This document shows positions 4,737 to 5,010 of a DNA stretch of 5,010 nt, in pieces (the first letter of the stretch is position 1; every line of letters begins with the position of its first letter). This stretch comes from Brevundimonas sp. GTDB lineage: Bacteria; Pseudomonadota; Alphaproteobacteria; Caulobacterales; Caulobacteraceae. The stretch spans positions 1-5,010 of the forward strand of contig JAVHYH010000225.1 of NCBI GenBank assembly GCA_031119155.1, written 5' to 3'. A model generated the notes under the pieces. It saw only the letters and a program-made list of their open reading frames with translations. It was not told the DNA's origin and ran no database searches. A program made the translations under genes and the position numbers.

Positions 4737-5010
4737 GCCCGTCCGATCCCGACTGGACCGTCAGGGCCGCCGCGCGGCTGACGGCCCGGCTGCGAACCGA
4801 TGACCCGCGCCCCGTCGTCCTGGCCTTGTCCGGCGGCGGGGACTCGGTCGCCCTGCTGCATCTGGCCGCCGACTGGGCGAAGGCGCAGGGTCGCCCCCTG
4901 CTGGCCCTGACCGTCGACCACGGCCTCAATCCCGACAGCTCCGACTGGAGCCGCCGCGCCCGCGCCGCCGCCCAGGCCGTCGGGGCCGACTGGCGCGAGC
5001 TGCGCTGGAC
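4733..5010 (+). CDS. tilS: tRNA(Ile)-lysidine synthase TilS, N-terminal part (3' end outside window)
   Basis: The first 92 codons are visible. TilS uses ATP to attach lysine to C34 of the tRNA-Ile CAU anticodon, so that the tRNA reads AUA and is charged with isoleucine. It acts in the cytoplasm and is usually essential. The N-type PP-loop ATP-binding motif SGGGDS is at residues 33-38, inside VVLALSGGGDSVALLHL. The second hallmark, LTVDHGLNPDSS, is at 59-70, followed by a helix RRARAAAQAVGA, as in the family. No ATG, GTG or TTG occurs in frame between the end of cpoB and the PP-loop motif except TTG at 4826, which encodes the residue just before the motif. The best candidate start is CTG at 4733, which shares a CTGA overlap with the cpoB stop and leaves the usual length ahead of the loop. 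The family call is firm; the start is uncertain. Order cpoB-tilS is common in alphaproteobacteria, and the overlap suggests translational coupling. Confidence 0.9.
   Translation, partial: MSPSDPDWTVRAAARLTARLRTDDPRPVVLALSGGGDSVALLHLAADWAKAQGRPLLALTVDHGLNPDSSDWSRRARAAAQAVGADWRELRW

Overview
The window is GC-rich DNA, about two thirds G+C by eye, with strong third-position GC bias. It carries the distal half of a tol-pal cell-envelope cluster, and every supported gene is on the + strand. The gene content, the flavour of the Tol/Pal proteins and a promoter matching the housekeeping sigma-73 pattern known from Caulobacter (TTGACGS, 10-14 nt, GCTANAWC) point to an alphaproteobacterium of the Caulobacterales. 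Brevundimonas-like is my best guess. This is inferred from recognition, not from a search.

Layout. The 3' end of tolA (to 442) is followed by a hairpin-bearing gap and tolB (558-1916). A 139-bp gap then holds a 12-bp palindrome, a good sigma-73-type promoter and a GC-rich leader, ahead of pal (2056-2610). A textbook intrinsic terminator follows at 2633-2668. Next comes a zinc-ribbon polytopic membrane protein of the DUF3667 type (2718-3797), a coiled-coil/TPR protein CpoB/YbgF (3837-4736), and the 5' part of tilS (from about 4733, running off the window). No gap exceeds 145 bp.

How the genes work together. TolA spans the periplasm and passes proton-motive-force energy from TolQR (not in the window) to TolB and Pal. 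TolB is the periplasmic beta-propeller that binds Pal. Pal is the lipoprotein that tethers the outer membrane to peptidoglycan. CpoB tunes Tol function and links it to peptidoglycan synthesis in species where it has been studied. TilS is a tRNA-modification enzyme that commonly follows cpoB. The membrane protein between pal and cpoB is not a standard member of the cluster. It follows a strong terminator and so is probably expressed separately.

I found no mobile element, CRISPR array, RNA gene or clearly novel system. The points most worth a second look are the DUF3667 gene splitting pal from cpoB, the apparent CTG start of tilS in a CTGA overlap, pal's own promoter with a nearby palindrome, and a lipobox-like motif in the TolB signal peptide.
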